A stretch of 64,000 nt of DNA. Origin: JANSYL01 sp963921255 (GTDB lineage Bacteria > Pseudomonadota > Alphaproteobacteria > Rhodobacterales > Rhodobacteraceae). Where the stretch lies: contig CAWUEW020000003.1 of NCBI GenBank assembly GCA_963921255.3, forward strand, positions 1,302,001 to 1,366,000, read 5' to 3'. The position numbers and the translations under genes were made by a program. This document shows, in pieces, positions 39,149 through 48,036 of this stretch. The notes beneath the pieces are model-generated. The model was not told the origin of the DNA, ran no database searches, and was given only the letters and a program-made list of their open reading frames with translations. Within the stretch, counting starts at the first letter, position 1. Every line of letters starts with the position of its first letter.

Positions 39149-40177
39149 ATGACCTACAAAATCGCAATTCTTGGCGCCTCTGGCTATACCGGCGCCGAAC
39201 TCGTCCGGCTGATCGTCGGCCACCCGAACCTGACCATCGTGGCCCTGACGGGTGATCGCAAGGCGGGCCAGTCCATGGCGTCGGTCTATCCGTTCCTGCG
39301 GGGCTATGACCTGCCGGATCTGACGAAGATCGAAGACGTCGACTTTTCCAAGGTCGACCTGGCCTTTTGCGCCTTGCCGCACGCAACATCTCAGCGTGTT
39401 ATCAAGGCGTTGTCATCCGATCTTAAGGTAATCGACCTCAGCGCCGATTTCCGGCTGCGCGATCCGACCGCTTACGAAAAATGGTATGGCAAGCCCCATG
39501 ACGCGCCCGAGCTTCAGGCACAGGCCGTCTACGGTCTGACCGAGTTCTACCGCGATGACATCCGGGCGGCGCGGCTTGTTGCCGGAACGGGCTGCAACGC
39601 GGCCACGGGGCAATACGCGCTGCGGCCGCTCATCTCGGCGGGTGTGATTGATCTCGATGACATCATCATCAACCTGATCACCGGCGTGTCCGGGGCGGGG
39701 CGCAGCCTGAAGGAAAACCTGCTGCACGCGGAACTGTCGGAAGGCGCGAACGCCTATGCCATCGGCGGCACGCACCGGCATCTGGGCGAGTTCGATCAGG
39801 AGTTTTCAAAACTGGCCGGGCGGCCCGTTCAGGTGCAGTTCACCCCGCATCTGGCCCCGATGAACCGGGGCATTCTGGCGACCGTTTATGTCAAAGGCGA
39901 GGGGCAGGCGATCTACGACGCCCTGGCCCGGGCCTATGAGACCGAGCCCTTCCTTCAGATGCTTCCTTTTGGCGCGGCCCCCTCGACACATGACGTCCGG
40001 GGCTCCAACTATGCGCATGTCGGTGTGGCGGCAGACCGGCAATCCGGGCGCGCGCAGGTGTTTGTGGCGCTCGACAATCTGTGCAAGGGCTCATCAGGGC
40101 AGGCGCTGCAAAATGCCAATCTGATGCTCAGCCTGGAGGAGACGACGGGATTGATGGGCGCGGCCCTCTTTCCCTGA
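39149..40177 (+). CDS. argC: N-acetyl-gamma-glutamyl-phosphate reductase
   Basis: ArgC catalyses the NADPH-dependent third step of arginine synthesis. The 342-residue protein has the nucleotide-binding LGASGYTGAEL (8-18), the phosphate/substrate segment ALPHATSQ, and the catalytic Cys C149 in AGTGCNAATGQ. It lies 21 bp before ccmE and 35 bp after murI, all in the same direction. Cotranscription with ccmE is likely. Confidence 0.96.
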   Translation: MTYKIAILGASGYTGAELVRLIVGHPNLTIVALTGDRKAGQSMASVYPFLRGYDLPDLTKIEDVDFSKVDLAFCALPHATSQRVIKALSSDLKVIDLSADFRLRDPTAYEKWYGKPHDAPELQAQAVYGLTEFYRDDIRAARLVAGTGCNAATGQYALRPLISAGVIDLDDIIINLITGVSGAGRSLKENLLHAELSEGANAYAIGGTHRHLGEFDQEFSKLAGRPVQVQFTPHLAPMNRGILATVYVKGEGQAIYDALARAYETEPFLQMLPFGAAPSTHDVRGSNYAHVGVAADRQSGRAQVFVALDNLCKGSSGQALQNANLMLSLEETTGLMGAALFP

Positions 40178-40198
40178 GCCATATCGGAGGCGACAACG

Positions 40199-40651
40199 AT
40201 GCGTGGGCTGAAGAAACAACGCCGTATTCAAATCATCGTCCTGGCGACGGTCGCGCTGGCCTTGTCGGCGGGGCTGATCGGGTATGCGATGCGGGATGGC
40301 ATCAACTTCTTCCGTCCACCATCGGAGATCGCCGAGAACCCGCCCCCGCCCGGTGAAGTGTTCCGGATTGGCGGCCTCGTCGAAGAGGGCACGCTGGTGC
40401 GCGGCGAGGGCGAGACGATCAGCTTCAGCGTGACCGACGGCGGTGCATCCATCCCCGTGACATATACGGGCATCCTGCCCGATCTGTTCGGGGAAGGCGA
40501 AGGCATGGTCGGCACGGGCAGTCTTGTGAATGGCACCTTCGAGGCCACCGAGATTCTGGCCCGCCACGATGAAACCTACATGCCGGCCGAGGTCATCGAC
40601 GCGCTGCAGGAGCAGGGCGTCTACCGCGATCCGAACGCCGCGGACAGCTGA
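40199..40651 (+). CDS. ccmE: cytochrome c maturation heme chaperone CcmE
   Basis: CcmE carries heme covalently in the periplasm and delivers it to the CcmF/H lyase. The 150-residue protein has an Arg/Lys-rich cytoplasmic start, one transmembrane helix (about 11-31), an OB-fold domain (FRIGGLVEEGT, YTGILPDLFGEGEGM) and the heme-binding HDETY motif, with H123 as the covalent attachment site and Y127 as the axial ligand. GGAGG precedes the ATG. It lies next to argC, while ccmF and ccmH are 34 kb to the left. Confidence 0.95.
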   Translation: MRGLKKQRRIQIIVLATVALALSAGLIGYAMRDGINFFRPPSEIAENPPPPGEVFRIGGLVEEGTLVRGEGETISFSVTDGGASIPVTYTGILPDLFGEGEGMVGTGSLVNGTFEATEILARHDETYMPAEVIDALQEQGVYRDPNAADS

Positions 40652-40663
40652 GCCGAGATCGGG

Positions 40664-41623
40664 TTACAGTCGGGCGAGGTGCGAGGCGCAGCCGGTCAGG
40701 GCGGCATAGTCATCCACGACCACGCGCACGCTGAACTGTGCCATGAACTCTGAAAACCGGCCCTTGTCCTGCATCGCCCCGGCGAAATCGAACCGATCGA
40801 GATAGGGCAGGAAGGCGCGGGTTACGCCGCCGACAAGGTAAATGCCGCCAAAGGGCAGGTGGCTCAACGCCAGGTCACCCACAACGGTGCCCATCACGCG
40901 CACAAACAACCGTGCGGTGGCTTCGGCCTTGGCATCGCCGTTTGACAGGCGCGCCATGACATCGGGCGTGGTCATCGTTTCGCCGTGCAGCGCGGCGTGC
41001 AAATGCGCGATCCCACGGCCCGACAGCACTTCCTCGACCGAGGCAAAGCCGGAACTGTCGACCATGGACTCCATCACGGGTCCGAGGGCCGCGTCACAGA
41101 AGGGCAGGCTGACATGGCCAGCCTCCGAGGGCGGCACGAACCGTCCATGCTCGGTTTCGAACACCGGGCAGGCGTTGAAACCTGTGCCAATGCCGACGAC
41201 CAGGGCGGCAGCCCGCGGTCCGGCCCCTTGGTGTTTCACCACCTCGATCAGGTCCGCGTCGGCGATTTGGCCGATCGCATGTCCCTGCGCCTGCAAATCG
41301 TTCAGGACGGCAACGCGTTCGGCGCTCAGGGCGCGCCCCACCACATCGCGGTCAATGCGCCAGTCCAGATTCGTCAGTGTTGCAATGCCATCATGCACCG
41401 GCCCCGCCGCGGCCACACAGGCCCCAGTGATCTGCGCCGGCGCGGTGCCCGTATCCTCAAGATAGCGCACCAGAACATCCGGCAGCCCTTGGTAATCGGC
41501 GTTGCGATAGCGGCGAATGCTGGTTTTTTCGACCTTTGGGCCATGCGCGATGGCGACGCGCGTGTTCGACCCGCCGATATCGGCGACCAGGCTCAGATGG
41601 GTGTCAGCGGCTTCGAAAGGCAT
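40664..41623 (-). CDS. glk: glucokinase
   Basis: Glk phosphorylates glucose with ATP to glucose 6-phosphate. The 319-residue protein has the phosphate-1 motif ADIGGSNTRVA, the segment LNDLQAQGHAIG and the sugar-binding PPSEAGHVSLPF of the bacterial Glk group. It is the last gene of the leftward unit lacI-GH1-GH1-glk, 18 bp after the nearer beta-glucosidase. It would therefore phosphorylate the glucose those enzymes release and feed it towards the Entner-Doudoroff genes encoded nearby. Confidence 0.92.
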   Translation of the reverse strand: MPFEAADTHLSLVADIGGSNTRVAIAHGPKVEKTSIRRYRNADYQGLPDVLVRYLEDTGTAPAQITGACVAAAGPVHDGIATLTNLDWRIDRDVVGRALSAERVAVLNDLQAQGHAIGQIADADLIEVVKHQGAGPRAAALVVGIGTGFNACPVFETEHGRFVPPSEAGHVSLPFCDAALGPVMESMVDSSGFASVEEVLSGRGIAHLHAALHGETMTTPDVMARLSNGDAKAEATARLFVRVMGTVVGDLALSHLPFGGIYLVGGVTRAFLPYLDRFDFAGAMQDKGRFSEFMAQFSVRVVVDDYAALTGCASHLARL

Positions 41624-41641
41624 GGTGCGTCAAGTTCAATC

Positions 41642-42958
41642 TTAAGGTGAATTCCACCAGGCAGCGAGCGCCTCATAGGATGCTTTCGGGGTCCTTGCCA
41701 AGGTGTCGAAATCGACATGGACCAATCCGAAGCGTTTTTCGTAGCCGCGCGCCCACTCGAAATTGTCCATGAAAGACCAGGCGTAGTAGCCCTTGAGCGG
41801 CACGCCGGCGGCGATGGCCCGGCGGCAGGCGTTCAGGTGGCTTTCCAGGTAGGCCAGGCGCTGCGTATCCGGTGCGCCAACCCTATCGGGGGCGGACAAT
41901 CCGTTCTCGGTGATGTGGAGCGGCAGGTCGCCCGTATACGTCTGGGCGACCCATGTCAGGATCTGTTCAAGGCCGTCGGGAAAGACCTCCCATCCCATCG
42001 AGGTTTTTTCCAGCGGGCCGGGGACATCGACGTAATGCGGCCATGCGCCATCGTCATGGGCCATCAGCTTGCGTGTGTAATAGTTGATCCCAAGCCAGTC
42101 GACCGGCGCACTGATCGTCGCAAAATCGTCTTGCCAGCCGTCCGGCAGGTGCGCCTCCAGCCCCTCCAGCGCCAGCGCGGGGTATCGTCCCTTGAACATC
42201 GCCCCCAGGAACCAATGGTTGAAGATCGCTTCGTAACGGTCAGCGGCCGCGCGCGATGCGGCGCTGTCGTCGGCCGTCATCACCCAATCCAGATTGGTCA
42301 CCGCCCCGATATTGCCGATCCCCATGGCGCGCAGGGCCTCGACGCCGCGCCCGTGGGCCTTCAGCACGTGATGCATTGCGCGTGCGGTGGCCCGGATATC
42401 GCGCAGCCCCGGGGCATGCCGCCCGAGGAAATGGCCGTTCCAACTGATGCACCACAATTCGTTCAACGTTGCGGTGGACCACACGCGATCCCCGATCCGG
42501 TCCATGATGATCTGCGCATAGTCCGCGAACCAGTCCGGGATATCGGCATTCGTCCAACCACCCAGATCCGCCAGGGCCGAGGGCAATTCCCAGTGATACA
42601 GCGTCACAAGCGGCTTGATCCCGCGCGCCAGGCACCCGTCGACCAACCGGTCGTAGAAATCCAGGCCGACGGGGTTTGGCGTGCCGCGTCCGTCAGGCAG
42701 GACCCGCGCCCAGGAGGTGGAAAAGCGGTACACATCGGCCCCCAGACCCTGCATCAGGTCCAGATCTCCCTCGACCCGGTGGTAGTGGTCGCAGGCGACG
42801 GCCCCATTCTCGGCCTTGGCCGTGGTGCCGGGCGTTGCGGTCCAGGTGTCCCAATGCGTCGATCCGGCCCCGCCAAAGCCATGCCCCTCGATCTGGTAGG
42901 CCGAGGTTGCGACGCCAAACTGGAAATCGTCCGGGAAATCGGCGCGGGTCAGCTTCAT
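41642..42958 (-). CDS. GH1 family beta-glucosidase paralogue with altered NEP motif
   Basis: This 438-residue TIM-barrel glycoside hydrolase of family 1 has the normal N-terminus (FQFGVATSAYQIEGH) and the nucleophile motif ITENG (E351). The acid/base motif, normally NEP, reads NEL here (N166, E167, L168), encoded by AAC GAA TTG. Both catalytic glutamates are present, so activity is possible but may be changed. No signal peptide is present, so it acts on imported disaccharides. Its start overlaps the stop of the second GH1 gene by ATGA, and the two are clearly a tandem duplication. Confidence 0.9.
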   Translation of the reverse strand: MKLTRADFPDDFQFGVATSAYQIEGHGFGGAGSTHWDTWTATPGTTAKAENGAVACDHYHRVEGDLDLMQGLGADVYRFSTSWARVLPDGRGTPNPVGLDFYDRLVDGCLARGIKPLVTLYHWELPSALADLGGWTNADIPDWFADYAQIIMDRIGDRVWSTATLNELWCISWNGHFLGRHAPGLRDIRATARAMHHVLKAHGRGVEALRAMGIGNIGAVTNLDWVMTADDSAASRAAADRYEAIFNHWFLGAMFKGRYPALALEGLEAHLPDGWQDDFATISAPVDWLGINYYTRKLMAHDDGAWPHYVDVPGPLEKTSMGWEVFPDGLEQILTWVAQTYTGDLPLHITENGLSAPDRVGAPDTQRLAYLESHLNACRRAIAAGVPLKGYYAWSFMDNFEWARGYEKRFGLVHVDFDTLARTPKASYEALAAWWNSP

Positions 42959-44268
42959 CGCCGCCACCAGGCCGCGAGATCGTGGTAGGAGGCCTTGGGC
43001 GTCCGCTCCAGCGTCTCGAAATCGACATGGATCAGCCCGAACCGCTTTTCGTATCCAAGCGCCCATTCATAATTGTCCATCAAGGACCAGCAGAAATAGC
43101 CCTGGACCGGCGCGCCCTGCGCGATCGCGTCCTGGACAGCGGTCAAATGGGCGCTGAGGTAGGACATGCGCGCGGTGTCAGGCGCAGCGGGCGTATCGGC
43201 ATTGGCCATCCCGTTCTCGGTGATGAAGATCGGCAGATCGCCGGTATACTCGGCCTGAATGCGCAGGATGAAATCCCACAGACCGTCGGGGTAGATCTCC
43301 CATCCCATCTGCGTCGTGGGCAGGACCGCCGGCGCATCGCCATAGGCGGGCCAGGGGCCGGGCGCGGCCGCCACCCGTTTGCGGGTGTAGTAATTCACCC
43401 CGATCCAGTCGAGCGGCGCTTGGATGGTGGCGAAATCTGCCTGCCAGCCATCGGGCAAATGCGGCTCCAGCCCGGCCAGCACAGCCTCCGGATAGCGCCC
43501 GTGAAACATGCCACTGAGGAAGAAGCGGTTGTAGATCGCGTCGTGGCGCAGCGCGGCGTCGATATCTGCTTGCGCGTCGCTGGCCGGGCTCGACCACTCG
43601 AAATTGCACACCGCGCCCAGGTTCTGCATGCCAAGCCCGCGCATGACCTCGATCGCGCGCCCGTGGCTGACCAGAATATGGTGCATCGCCCGGGCCGCGG
43701 CGCGGATGTCGCGGAGGCCGGGTGCATGATGCCCTTCGAAATGCGACAGCCACCCCACGCACCACGGTTCGTTGATCGGGGCCGCCGACCACACCCGGTC
43801 GCCGATGCGGCGCATGACGGTTTCGGTGAATTCGGCGAACCAGTTGGGCATGTCCGGATTGCGCCACCCGCCCTGATCCGCCAACGCCTGCGGAAGCTCC
43901 CAGTGATAGAGGGTTGCCGCGGGCTTCAGCCCCCGTGCCAGCATCCCGTCCACCAGCCGATCGTAGAAATCCAGACCTTCGGCATTGGGTGTCCCAACAC
44001 CGTCGGGCAAGACCCGCGCCCAGGAGGTCGAGAACCGGTACACATCGGCGCCCAGATCCCGGATCAGGTCCAGGTCGGCCTCCCACCGGTGATAATGATC
44101 GCAGGCGAGGCCGCCATGCTCGGCCCGCACCACGTTGCCCGGGGTGGCGGCAAAGCTGTCCCAATGGGTGGGGCCTGCGCCGCCAAACTGATGCCCTTCG
44201 ATCTGATAGGCCGAAGTTGCCACCCCGAACAGGAAGTCGTCCGGGAAATCGCCACGCGTGAACGCCAT
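42955..44268 (-). CDS. GH1 family beta-glucosidase
   Basis: This 437-residue cytoplasmic family 1 glycoside hydrolase has a canonical active site: acid/base E167 in INEPWC and nucleophile E351 in FITENG. It hydrolyses beta-glucosides such as cellobiose, or beta-galactosides; family 1 motifs alone do not fix the sugar. It follows lacI by 11 bp, has a clear AGAAGGA Shine-Dalgarno, and overlaps the downstream paralogue. The two proteins align colinearly with the same motif positions throughout. Confidence 0.93.
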   Translation of the reverse strand: MAFTRGDFPDDFLFGVATSAYQIEGHQFGGAGPTHWDSFAATPGNVVRAEHGGLACDHYHRWEADLDLIRDLGADVYRFSTSWARVLPDGVGTPNAEGLDFYDRLVDGMLARGLKPAATLYHWELPQALADQGGWRNPDMPNWFAEFTETVMRRIGDRVWSAAPINEPWCVGWLSHFEGHHAPGLRDIRAAARAMHHILVSHGRAIEVMRGLGMQNLGAVCNFEWSSPASDAQADIDAALRHDAIYNRFFLSGMFHGRYPEAVLAGLEPHLPDGWQADFATIQAPLDWIGVNYYTRKRVAAAPGPWPAYGDAPAVLPTTQMGWEIYPDGLWDFILRIQAEYTGDLPIFITENGMANADTPAAPDTARMSYLSAHLTAVQDAIAQGAPVQGYFCWSLMDNYEWALGYEKRFGLIHVDFETLERTPKASYHDLAAWWRR

Positions 44269-44279
44269 GCTTGATCCTT

Positions 44280-45302
44280 CTAGGTCGGGCAGGGACCGGT
44301 GGACCGCCCAACGGTCAACTCGGTTTCCCAAAGCTCTTGGATGGGGCCGGTGTCAGGGTTGCGGATCAGCTCGATCAGAATCTCCGCACACCGTCGGCCC
44401 GCGTCTCTAATCGAGGACCGCGTCGCCGTGAAGCCCAGACCTTGATCGTCATTGGTGAGGTAGCTGAGGACATCGTCAAAGCACACAAGCGAGATATCCC
44501 GCCCCAGTTTTAGCCCGCGCTCTCCGACCGCGCGCCGAACCCCGATCGCGGGGATCACGGATGATACGAGGAAGGCGGTCGGCGCATCTTCCCGCTCCAA
44601 CAGGGCGGTTGCGGCGCTATGACCATAGCCTTCCGTCATGACCGCGCCCGAGATCAGGCTGGGATCGACCTCCAGGTCGCGGGCGGCATGCGCGTCTTCA
44701 TATCCGCGCTGACGGCGCCGCGAAAAATCGAACCCGTCTTGGCCGTTCACCAACGCGATGCGCGTGTGCCCGAGGTCGAGCAGGAAATCGGTGGCCCGGC
44801 GGAAGGACCGGATGTTGGCGACGTCCAGCCAGCTGTAACCCGTTGGATCGGCCGTGCGCCCATGGACAAGAAACGGAATACCAAGCGACTGCAGGAACGC
44901 AACGCGCGGATCGTGGGATTGCGGGCCTTGCACCAGGACACCGTCCACCGACCCGTTGCTGACCAGGGTGCGGTAGGCCTCCTCTGCCTCGTTGTCGCCC
45001 ACAATCTTCAGCAGCATGTCATAGCCTTCACGGCTGTAGGTTTCACCTGCGCCGGTCAGAAAATCGTTGAAGATCGGGTTCATCATTTCGGTTTTGCCCG
45101 ACAAGGGAATGACATGCCCGATCGTCATGGCGCGGCCCGTCGCCAGGCGCTGCGCCCGCGAGTTCGGGGCATAATTCGCCGCGCGCGCGGCGGCCAGAAC
45201 CCGCGCCCGGGTCTCTTCGCGGACTTCGGGATAGCCGTTCAAAGCACGGCTGACGGTCGTTTGCGAGAGGCCGAGACTTTCGGCCAGTTCCCTGAGATTC
45301 AT
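44280..45302 (-). CDS. LacI family regulator of glucoside use (AglR-like)
   Basis: This 340-residue LacI/GalR repressor has an N-terminal helix-turn-helix (LRELAESLGLSQTTVSRALN), a hinge helix (NSRAQRLATGR) and a periplasmic-binding-protein-like sensor domain. It begins the leftward operon lacI-GH1-GH1-glk and is divergent from aglEFGAK. Two AAGCGCTT-centred palindromes lie in the shared promoter region, one overlapping its own predicted transcription start. That suggests it represses both arms and itself. The inducer is likely a glucoside or glucose, inferred from the neighbours. Confidence 0.9.
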   Translation of the reverse strand: MNLRELAESLGLSQTTVSRALNGYPEVREETRARVLAAARAANYAPNSRAQRLATGRAMTIGHVIPLSGKTEMMNPIFNDFLTGAGETYSREGYDMLLKIVGDNEAEEAYRTLVSNGSVDGVLVQGPQSHDPRVAFLQSLGIPFLVHGRTADPTGYSWLDVANIRSFRRATDFLLDLGHTRIALVNGQDGFDFSRRRQRGYEDAHAARDLEVDPSLISGAVMTEGYGHSAATALLEREDAPTAFLVSSVIPAIGVRRAVGERGLKLGRDISLVCFDDVLSYLTNDDQGLGFTATRSSIRDAGRRCAEILIELIRNPDTGPIQELWETELTVGRSTGPCPT

Positions 45303-45315
45303 GCCAAAATCGGAT

Positions 45316-45329
45316 TCAAAGCGCTTCGG
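45316..45329. promoter_or_regulatory. LacI-type operator, copy 1 (next to lacI)
   Basis: TCAAAGCGCTTCGG matches 12 of 14 bases of copy 2 and keeps the CG-centred AAGCGCTT core of LacI-family operators. It lies 14 bp before the lacI start codon and just downstream of the predicted lacI transcription start, a position suited to autorepression. Confidence 0.7.
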
Positions 45330-45339
45330 ATTCGGTGTG

Positions 45340-45369
45340 AAGCTAGCGGTCGATCCCTTGCGTTGTCAA
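45340..45369 (-). promoter_or_regulatory. predicted promoter of lacI-GH1-GH1-glk
   Basis: On the minus strand a perfect -35 TTGACA (45364-45369) is followed after 18 bp by TAGCTT (45340-45345). Transcription would begin near 45333, just before operator copy 1. Confidence 0.5.
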
Positions 45370-45442
45370 AGATTCGAAACGGCCTGTTTTTTCTGCACCT
45401 GCGAGAAAACTCATTAATTTACAGGGATGTGTGAAAGTCTGA

Positions 45443-45471
45443 TTGACAGACTCGGTTGCGTTCGAAAGGGT
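45443..45471 (+). promoter_or_regulatory. predicted promoter of the agl operon
   Basis: A perfect -35 TTGACA (45443-45448) has only a weak -10 at 17 bp (AAGGGT, 45466-45471). Transcription would start near 45478, directly before operator copy 2. The weak -10 makes this the less certain of the two divergent promoters. Confidence 0.4.
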
Positions 45472-45480
45472 ATGCGCAAC

Positions 45481-45494
45481 CCAAAGCGCTTTGG
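45481..45494. promoter_or_regulatory. LacI-type operator, copy 2 (agl side)
   Basis: CCAAAGCGCTTTGG is a perfect 14-bp palindrome with the central CG typical of LacI-family operators. It sits about 70 bp before aglE. Its centre is 165 bp from that of copy 1, so repression by looping is also conceivable. Confidence 0.8.
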
Positions 45495-45565
45495 AAGATC
45501 GCGATTCTGGTGCTTGGGCAAAACGACCCGCCGTCGCAAAGATCGGCACATATTAGGAGGACATC

Positions 45566-46921
45566 ATGAAACGGACTTTGTTCGCGAGCACCGCTGTGCT
45601 TGCGTTTGCAGCCACGGGTGCGCTGGCAGACGGGCACATGCCTTTCGCCGAGGGCGAAGGCGGCTTTAACTGGGACAGCTATGCCGCGTTCGCGGACAGC
45701 CACGACCTGAGCGGCCAGTCGGTGACCATCGCAGGCCCCTGGCTGTCGCCCGAAGCCGACCGCTTCGACATCATGCTGAACTACTTCATGGCCGCAACGG
45801 GCGCGGAAGCGACCTACACCGGCTCCGACAGCTTCGAGCAGCAGATCGTCATCGACGCCGAAGCCGGCTCCGCGCCGAACCTCGCCGTGTTCCCGCAGCC
45901 CGGCCTCGCCGCTGTGATGGCCGGCAATGGTCTGCTGACGCCGCTGGGCGACGACATGGGTGACTGGGTGCGTGACAACTACGCCGCCGGTCAGTCCTGG
46001 GTTGACCTTGGCACCTATGCCGACGCCGATGGCGCCGACCAGTTCTATGGCTTCTTCTTCAACGTCAACGTGAAGTCGCTCGTTTGGTACGTGCCCGAAA
46101 ACTTCGAGGACGCCGGCTACGATGTTCCCGAGACCATGGAAGAGCTGCTCGAGTTGAGCGCGCAGATCGTTGAAGATGGCGAAACCCCGTGGTGTATCGG
46201 TCTGGGATCCGGGGCCGCGACCGGCTGGCCGGCGACCGACTGGGTCGAAGACATCATGCTGCGCACGCAGTCGCCCGACGTCTATGACCAGTGGGTGTCC
46301 AACGAGATTCCGTTCAACGACCCCCGTGTCGTGAACGCCATCGAAACCTTCGGCACCTTCGCCCGCAATGACGATTGGGTTCAGGGCGGCGCAGGCACCG
46401 TGGCCACCACGGACTTCCGCGACAGCCCGACCGGCCTGTTTGCATCGCCTCCGGGCTGCTACATGCACCGTCAGGCGTCCTTCATCCCGGCTTTCTTCCC
46501 GGAAGGCACCGAAGTGGGTGAAGACGCAGACTTCTTCTACTTCCCGTCCTTCGCGGGTGAAGATCTGGGCAACCCTGTCCTCGGCGGCGGCACCCTGATG
46601 GCCGTGACCGACATGAACGACGCCACCATGGCGTTCATGGAGTTCCTGCAGACCCCCTTCGCGCATGAGATCATGATGGCGCAGGGCGGCTTCCTCACCC
46701 CGCATTCCGGCGTGAACCTCGAGACCTACAGCTCGGGTGTTGAAGCTGGTCAGGGCGAAATCCTGCTGAACGCAACCACCTTCCGCTTCGACGCATCGGA
46801 CCTGATGCCGGGTGCCATCGGCGCCGGCACCTTCTGGACCGGTATGGTCGACTACGCCGGTGGTGCGGACGCAATGGATGTTGCGACCTCGATCCAGGAA
46901 AGCTGGGACGCGCTGGACTGA
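45566..46921 (+). CDS. aglE: alpha-glucoside ABC transporter substrate-binding protein AglE
   Basis: This periplasmic receptor of the agl importer binds alpha-glucosides such as sucrose, maltose and trehalose in known systems. The 451-residue protein has a signal peptide (1-21, ending GALA) and a family 1 solute-binding fold, with the aromatic- and acid-rich start FNWDSYAAF. AGGAGG lies before the ATG. It is the first gene of the divergent agl operon. A strong hairpin follows it before aglF, as is common after highly expressed binding-protein genes. Confidence 0.92.
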   Translation: MKRTLFASTAVLAFAATGALADGHMPFAEGEGGFNWDSYAAFADSHDLSGQSVTIAGPWLSPEADRFDIMLNYFMAATGAEATYTGSDSFEQQIVIDAEAGSAPNLAVFPQPGLAAVMAGNGLLTPLGDDMGDWVRDNYAAGQSWVDLGTYADADGADQFYGFFFNVNVKSLVWYVPENFEDAGYDVPETMEELLELSAQIVEDGETPWCIGLGSGAATGWPATDWVEDIMLRTQSPDVYDQWVSNEIPFNDPRVVNAIETFGTFARNDDWVQGGAGTVATTDFRDSPTGLFASPPGCYMHRQASFIPAFFPEGTEVGEDADFFYFPSFAGEDLGNPVLGGGTLMAVTDMNDATMAFMEFLQTPFAHEIMMAQGGFLTPHSGVNLETYSSGVEAGQGEILLNATTFRFDASDLMPGAIGAGTFWTGMVDYAGGADAMDVATSIQESWDALD

Positions 46922-46942
46922 TCCAGACCGTCTGACACGATT

Positions 46943-46968
46943 GACCTCGGCCCGCTTGGGCCGGGGTC
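46943..46968 (+). other. intercistronic hairpin between aglE and aglF
   Basis: An 11-bp stem (GACCTCGGCCC with GGGCCGGGGTC, one wobble pair) with a GCTT loop lies 22 bp after the aglE stop and has no T tract. Such hairpins protect the binding-protein mRNA from 3' exonucleases and reduce expression of the permease genes. Confidence 0.6.
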
Positions 46969-47034
46969 CCTGCATCGGCCAAAGCGCCCGCAAAAACCAA
47001 AGCGCAAGGCCACACCACTCAGGGGAGGGGACGC

Positions 47035-48036
47035 ATGAATCCGGCCATACAAGGTTTGATTACAATCATCGTGGGTGTGGGCGGCTGCGTCGCGTACTTC
47101 TACTTTTCGAACCAGTTCCTCGACAAAGTCCTGTTCCCCGCCAAAGGGCCGAACGCCGGACGGAACATCAACCGCGCCAATGCCGTGCGCCCCTGGTTAT
47201 TCCTGTTTCCCGCCATGTTCGCCCTGGGCCTTTACCTTGCATACCCCGTGTTCGAGACCCTGCGCCTGTCGGTGACAGACCGGTCCGCCGGGGGCGCCTT
47301 CATCGGCGGCGAAAACTACGCGCAGATGTTCGGCGAAGACAAATTCTGGGAAGCGGTGATCAACAACTTCCTCTGGCTTCTCATCGTGCCCGCCGCGGCC
47401 ACCGCCTTTGGCCTTCTGGCCGCGCAGCTGACCGACCGGATCTCCTGGGGCAATATCGCGAAATCGCTGATCTTCATGCCCATGGCGATCTCCTTCGTCG
47501 GCGCGGCGGTGATCTTCAAACTGATCTATGACGCCCGTCCCGAAGACGTGGCGCAGATCGGGGTGCTGAACGCGGTCTACCTGCAACTGGGCGGCGAAAG
47601 CCCCGTGACCTGGCTGACAGTGCCGTTCTGGAACAACTTCTTCCTCATGATTGTCCTGATCTGGATCCAGACCGGGTTCGCGATGGTCATCCTGTCGGCG
47701 GCCCTGCGCGGCATCCCCGAGGAAACGGTCGAAGCCGCGATCGTCGACGGGGCCAACCCGTTCCAGATTTTCTTCAAGATCAAGATCCCGCAGATCGCCG
47801 GCACCATCGTGGTGGTGTGGACCACCATCACCATCGTCGTGCTCAAGGTCTTTGACATCGTCTTCGCCATGACCAACGGCCAATGGGAGACGCAGGTCCT
47901 GGCCAATTACATGTACGACAAGCTGTTCCGCGCCAATGACTGGGGCGTGGGCTCGGCCAGCGCGATGATCATCATGTTGATGGTGACGCCGATCCTGGTC
48001 TGGAATGTCTACAACGCACGCAAGGAGATGCGGTGA
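47035..48036 (+). CDS. aglF: alpha-glucoside ABC transporter permease AglF
   Basis: This 333-residue inner-membrane permease of the MalF type has an extra N-terminal helix (about 6-25), then the conserved NAVRPWLFLFPAMFALGLYL and the EAA loop ETVEAAIVDGANPFQIFFKI that docks on the ATPase. GGGGAGGGG precedes the ATG. It shares its stop with the start of aglG (TGATG). Confidence 0.92.
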   Translation: MNPAIQGLITIIVGVGGCVAYFYFSNQFLDKVLFPAKGPNAGRNINRANAVRPWLFLFPAMFALGLYLAYPVFETLRLSVTDRSAGGAFIGGENYAQMFGEDKFWEAVINNFLWLLIVPAAATAFGLLAAQLTDRISWGNIAKSLIFMPMAISFVGAAVIFKLIYDARPEDVAQIGVLNAVYLQLGGESPVTWLTVPFWNNFFLMIVLIWIQTGFAMVILSAALRGIPEETVEAAIVDGANPFQIFFKIKIPQIAGTIVVVWTTITIVVLKVFDIVFAMTNGQWETQVLANYMYDKLFRANDWGVGSASAMIIMLMVTPILVWNVYNARKEMR

